From Drosophila miranda (taxonomy: Eukaryota; Arthropoda; Insecta; Diptera; Drosophilidae), in the NCBI RefSeq assembly GCF_003369915.1, contig NC_046676.1, forward strand, positions 21,372,001 through 21,436,000: DNA of 64,000 nt, written 5' to 3'. Position numbers and translations under genes: made by a program. The stretch's first letter is position 1, and each line of letters opens with the position of its first letter. This document shows positions 58,685 through 64,000 of this stretch, in pieces. Below the pieces are notes generated by a model, which was given only the letters and a program-made list of their open reading frames with translations, was not told where the DNA came from and did no database searches.

Positions 58685-61600
58685 ACAAATTTTGTTTTGT
58701 GTGAGCCAAAAATTTGCATTTAATTTCAGTCTTTTTGTGGCTGGCATTACAACAACACACAGTGGGCTACAATGTGATAATTTTCTCGCTCGTTTGACCA
58801 TTTTTGGCTGTGGATGTAATTACGCCCAAGGCAGCGGCAGCGGCAGCCTCATTTATGACGCTTTGCATATGCTAGACAACAAATCGGAAAGAAACCAAAA
58901 ATGTGTTTTCTATGTTGTGGTTGTTGTTGTAATGCAATTTGTTTAACGCTTCGTTTATTACCAAAAACAGCAGCGATTTGAGGTTAGATGTGTGGCAGCA
59001 GCAACAACAACTTTCAGGTCGCGTAGGCAGAGCTGATCCTCTCTCTCTGTTATTCTTTTGGTATACTCTCTTGGTTTTACTGTAAATATTTGTGTTCCTC
59101 CTTTGCCTTTTCTGCTATGTGTGTCTCCCTTGCGCTCACTTGTGCGAATTTTCAGCTGCCTCTTTCTCTCATCTCTCTGGCTCGCCGTGTCCATGTCCCT
59201 GCCATTATGTGAGTGTGTGTGTGGGTGTGACTGGCTTGGGTTATTATTTGGTTTGACAGTTTAATATACATATTTGGTTATTTGTTCGGTGTTCGTTTTG
59301 TTGTGGCACAGCACGAGTCACAATTTGTATTTCTCGTTGTTATCTCTTGTGTGTTGTGTGTTGTTTGTCTGCTTTGTGCCTTCGGGTTAGAGGTTATTGG
59401 AACAGCAATTATATGTGGTTGGTGCGGCTGCTGTTGTTGTTGCAATTGCCTTGCATTTATGTGTGTGCGCTGTGAGAGGGAGACAACAAAAGCTGCTCGA
59501 GATGGGGGTCGGATTGCCCAACCTGTCTGTGCGATGATTAGCCTGATGGCGATATATCGGTTTACACATCGTTTGGCTTCATTACAAGTGATTGATTGTT
59601 TGGATTTATGGTATATTTATCATGTGGTTGCTGGAAATCGTACATATATGAGAGCTGTGAAGACCTAATGGAGGCATTTGGACTTATCCGTCCATGAATC
59701 TGTTCCTACTCAATTAAAAATTTGTTCCGTCTCAGAAAAATCTAGGGAAAGTACACAACACTAGTAAGGCCTTATAAAACCAACATTTAACGTTGTAACT
59801 GGCCTTGTGGCTTGATCTAGTAAAAAGTTTATTTGGTTTCTCTGGCCCCCAAGCTCATTCGTCCATGCCAAGTGCATCCTCAGCCGCAGGTGACCTTGCT
59901 TTGTTAATATCTGGTTTTTGGGCTTTATTTGGGTACACACCACGCCCTCAGAACGCCTGACGCCGCGGGCTGTCTTCTTAATTAATTAATTTCACGCCCG
60001 TTAAAATAATTAAATTTGCCTTTGTTTTCATTCACTTTTACGGGCGCTCTGATTTTCATTTATACTGCAGCATTCAAATTAGTTTATACAGCTCTAAAAT
60101 AAAACAAAAATGTGTTTTTTCATGTATTTTTCGTTGATCTTTTTCTTCGCAGGTAAAATTTGGCTCTAGCAATGGGAACAACAACAAATAGCAGATGCGT
60201 CAAGTTCAGGGTCGACGCTCTTAAATTTACTTTCCTTTTCTTTGTTTTTGATCATTTTCATATCTTTTTAAAGTATTTACAGCAATGTGTATTTACTCGA
60301 ATGTACCGAAAGTACACCTTCTTTCACACATAATTTGTATACTCGCGAAGAGCTTCTATTAAGAACTTGTTTAAATATTATTAAGAAATTATAGACTATA
60401 GTTTAAAGTTAGTACATTACGTTGGACGAAGTTAACTACGAAGGAATCAATGAAACTAGCTATTATTTGAAACAATAAGTTTGTTATACCGTTTAAAGTT
60501 TGAAAGCTCAGTCAGATCTATTACTTATCACAATGAACAAAGAATTTGCATAAACAATTTTCCAATAAATATGTGTATTAGTATAGCCAATTTTCATGTG
60601 ACATCTGATACTTTTTGAGCATATTCATGGTCAAACGGGGCATCGATCGTTTTGAAAAATCACTAACCCACATCAGCCGCATGGCATGGCTCTCAATGTT
60701 CAGTGCTGTATCGAATATCCTATTCTAGCCGGACTATAAAAATAAAATTGAACTTCCATTGAATTCGCGCAGATACTTTGCCCAAATGTCAATGGGTTGT
60801 TAACCAAAATTGCAATTCAGACAAACCATACCCCCTCGCACTCTTCCGGCAGAAGTGGTTGACATTTTTGCTTGACTTTTTGAATTATTTCCAGCAGCAC
60901 TGCCCCGCAAACCGTTGCGGTGGGGCAAGGGAAGGGAAATTTTTTTGCATTGGTATTTCTTTTGTTGCTCTTTCGGGGTGTGTTCCGCTCTAATGAAATG
61001 GGGCGGAGCGGAGGGAGACTGCATTGATAAAAATTAGCTTTATATGTAAATTTCGGCAATTTTCACTGCATTCTTTCGATCCGATTTGAGGTTAGCCCCG
61101 GTCTGACAAGTGGGCGCTGTTCAGGTGGGTGGGATCATGCTGAAAATATCTGGGGAGTCACTTAATGGCTGCATTCTTGAATTCATTTTAAGCAACATTT
61201 TAAATAATTTAAATTTTAAGAAGATAGAATGATTTAATTGCTTTAAAAAACATACCTAAAATGGATATGCCTGTTGCCATCTTGCTCCCTCTCAAGCGTA
61301 ACACAGGCTTTGTCTCGCTTTGGGTTATTTTGTAGGTTTCTTTTGGTATTTTCTACGCCTACGATTTCCGCTTTTCGCCCAGCTACAAATGTGCGGCATT
61401 TTGTCTACGCGAAACGCTTGTGGCATGACTCACAGGCACCGTTACTGCCAATGTAGATGTCGTTGCCACGCCCCATTGGAGTGCATTGAACGCAATTACT
61501 TCTCTTTCTCGTTTCTCGCTTCGGACCCCACTCGAATTGCCATACACCTTTTCGCTTTTCTTTTTAATTGGGATTTCTTGTGTTTTACTGCCTCTCTGCT

Positions 61601-62382
61601 TTGGCAACTGCTTTTCCACAACGTTTTCTTTCTGCATTTGTTTCGTTTCACTTTCGCGTCGCCAACTTGTTGCAACTGTGCCACTCGGCTGCCAGTTGGG
61701 CGTTGCTTTTACGGCTTCCCACTTGGCCGCACCGCCGACCACAGCACCCCACCAGCCCCCTAGCATCGAACTGTCGGGGTCCGAGTCGGTGGTCATTTGG
61801 GTGCCGGGCACTCGAGCAGAACTCGTGCTGCAAATCGCGGATTTCTTTTGACAATTTGTGGCAGGCGGTCGCATAAATCATAAACCGAAATCCAACATTT
61901 TTGGCAAAAAAAGAAAGTGTTGACACTAAGCGGAAGCGTTGCTGGAAGGGCAGTTGAGGCAGTTGCCATTCGCCAAAGGGGCGAAAGTCGCAGCAAATTG
62001 AGTGATTAACACAATGCGCGGCGGGGAGGGGGGGGGAGGGGTAATATGTTAAAAAATATATAAAAGATTGCATAAGAGGTGATCAAGAAATATGATCTAT
62101 GGAAAAACCAACCCACATTTACTCATATTCATATGTAGATATGTATATTTCGATGGCTCTGACGTTTCTCGATCGATCTCTGAGGTTTCCCACAGTTTCC
62201 ACACAGATGCACCGGACCGGGCTGGCCCCGCACCGAAATATCACTCAATTAACCCACTAATAACCAATCAAATGCAGCTCTGACCCCGGCATAATATCCC
62301 AGTGATTCATGCCGCCGACTGACCCGACTGACTCAGACACCCCAAGTACAAGATGTAGATATCGTAAGAGTACGTATATTTG

Positions 62383-62420
62383 GCCATACCCATAGCCATA
62401 GCCATAGCCATAGCCATAAC
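62383..62420 (+). repeat. (GCCATA)n hexamer array
   Basis: About six GCCATA/CCCATA/GCCATA units with minor variants at the ends. Confidence 0.9.
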
Positions 62421-63026
62421 CATGGCCACATGAGTGGGACAACCACCCGCTGGGTTGTGGGCACTCCGAACAAGCAGAAATCGTATGGGCCATGCACGGC
62501 TGATGGCTCATACCTCTGTCCGAGAGTCCGAGAGTCCAAGAGTCAGTGACATAACAAGCGCAAATATTTTGAAAAAAGAAACCAAGCACCAGGTGTGTGT
62601 GTGTTGTGTCGTGCCATGTCCATTCTTTGATGGCTGGAACGGGAACGGAACCGAATTGAACTCTATGCCCTACCCAGAGCCAATCGAGTGTGGCAAAATT
62701 GTTCAAATCCTTGACCCATTTGTTTGACTTCTCTCTCTCTCTCTCTCTTTTTTTCTTGCTTTAGCCATTTCGGCATTTCCGTTTCTCGTATTGCAAAGTG
62801 CAAAAAATAAAACTCCGGTGTTCGTACATACTCCGTTCCTCCGTACACTCGACTCCATTCAATTTGCAGTCATTAAAGCTTTTCGGCCCCATAATTATAA
62901 ACCTAAAATGACGCCCCAAAATACGTATATTTTCGCTTGCGGTCTGAGGTTTTATTTTGTATATTTTTTATGTATTTTTTGTGTCACTTTTCTGCTGTTA
63001 AATTAGCGCTTCAGGAAATGGAGGGA

Positions 63027-63040
63027 GGGGGGGGGGGGGG
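63027..63040 (+). repeat. poly(G) run, 14 bases
   Basis: G homopolymer preceded by GGGAGGGAGG-like sequence. A second G-rich patch lies at 62019-62041. Confidence 0.9.
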
Positions 63041-64000
63041 AGTTTAAGCTGTCCATTAACCCATTTTGGTTAGCGAAATATTGAAAGGGAGGAAGATTAT
63101 AGAAGGGTCTGCCACTCGCGGATATGGCAAGAAGAGCAAACAAGTTTGTGCCCTAAGTCATTCGTTTCCTTTGTGGCCTTTTGTAACTGGAAAATTATGG
63201 ACTGGGAAAACAAGGCTGTTGGGGAGCCCCAGAGAATGTCTCTCTGAATACACTGCTTTCCCTATTAATGCACTGCTTGTTATGTTCACATGGAACCACT
63301 GCTTTTTAAACAGCTGACCTGCGAAGAATAATTTTCAATCAGTGCTTACAATCACTTGATAATGGCAACTGATCGATTAACTTTTGAGCACAGTCCCATT
63401 AGTGATTTATTTCGTGCGCCCACATCAGAATCCTCCCACACCAGGGCACACCATGAATCCAATCCAGTCAGTCATCAGCTTTTTAGGTGAGTTTCATATT
63501 CGCATAAGTAGTCCTCGGATCAAGGCATTTCAGCCGCCATCAGTCGATCTGCCAGAGAAGTGCATCATTTGGCAAAAGAATTCAATTCAGAGTGTGTTGG
63601 CGTGAGAAGAAGCAGGCAAAGGAGGACAGAGACGTCGAGGGAGTCCCACTTCAAAAGCCATTCAACTCTTGATTGACGGTGGCAGTGGGGACCGCACTCT
63701 CAAGTGTTATTTGCTTTAATAACCACTCGAGAATTGCATATCTTCGTGCGGACGGAGTGGTGGTGAGCTGGTGCGCCGGTCGTTGACCCTCCATTTGGTG
63801 GAAGCCAATTCCGATCCACTTAGCGGCTTCAGAGGGCTCAGAGTGCCCAAAGCACTTGGCGACTCATTGAGCTTTGAGTATGGCTTCTATGCGTATGATA
63901 TCTGGCCCACGCCCAGTCACGCCCAATTTCGAGTGGCACCCGCAGCCAAATGAAGCCTCAAGCCCCCAAAGAATATGCAAATGCGGTGGGAGAACAAAAG

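Larger units (their letters stand above)
57001..64000. other. intronic or intergenic DNA downstream of rhino
   Basis: No gene is supported beyond a short basic antisense ORF at 57091-57252. Microsatellites are frequent, including (GT)n at 58652-58684, (GCCATA)n near 62383 and a G run at 63027-63040. If the gene begun at 52350 is real, this is its first intron. Confidence 0.4.

Noticed and set aside
58377..58946. 189-codon ORF, plus strand
   Set aside because: Includes the GT microsatellite (Cys/Val run) and has no domain; chance in GT-rich intronic DNA.

Overview
The window reads as euchromatic DNA of a fruit fly (Drosophila). Genes have short introns with GT-AG borders and Drosophila core-promoter motifs, and five of them are recognisable fly genes: Sema1b, P32, eIF3c, a CCHamide-1 receptor and rhino. 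The group looks like Muller element C material. The DINE-1/mini-me type Helentron at 12.4-13.5 kb and the divergence of rhino suggest the obscura group, but that is inference.

Layout. 0-1 kb: a motif 6 / motif 1 promoter split by a complete 355-bp hAT MITE with a perfect 8-bp target duplication. 1-11 kb: Sema1b on the plus strand, with a long leader holding small upstream ORFs, six coding exons and about 0.95 kb of 3' UTR. 11.9-14.4 kb: a broken hAT transposase gene interrupted by a Helentron-like element with a GTCY microsatellite. 14.7-15.8 kb: P32 (mitochondrial matrix protein) behind a promoter built like the one at 0-1 kb. 16.15-16.28 kb, minus: a previously hidden 43-residue secreted-peptide gene with a TATA box and immune-type GATA and kappaB-like sites. 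16.77-17.10 kb, minus: a two-exon TRIAP1/Mdm35-type twin CX9C protein. 17.58-28.83 kb: a direct tandem duplication of about 5.6 kb, each unit carrying an intact minus-strand eIF3c gene and about 2.7 kb of upstream DNA. The copies differ by roughly 0.3%. 28.8-36.9 kb: no gene supported. 37.15-42.93 kb, plus: an eight-coding-exon CCHa1-R GPCR with one GC-AG intron. 43-50 kb: mostly empty, with two weak minus-strand ORF candidates. 52.35 kb, plus: a signal-peptide first exon whose intron runs past the window end. 55.49-57.00 kb, plus: rhino inside that intron. The rest is intronic or intergenic, with microsatellites.

The genes are not an operon; they are independent fly genes. Points most worth a second look are the fresh eIF3c duplication (with its breakpoint on the poly(A) hexamer), the unannotated 43-residue peptide gene, the MITE-split promoter, the GC-AG intron and the nested rhino gene.
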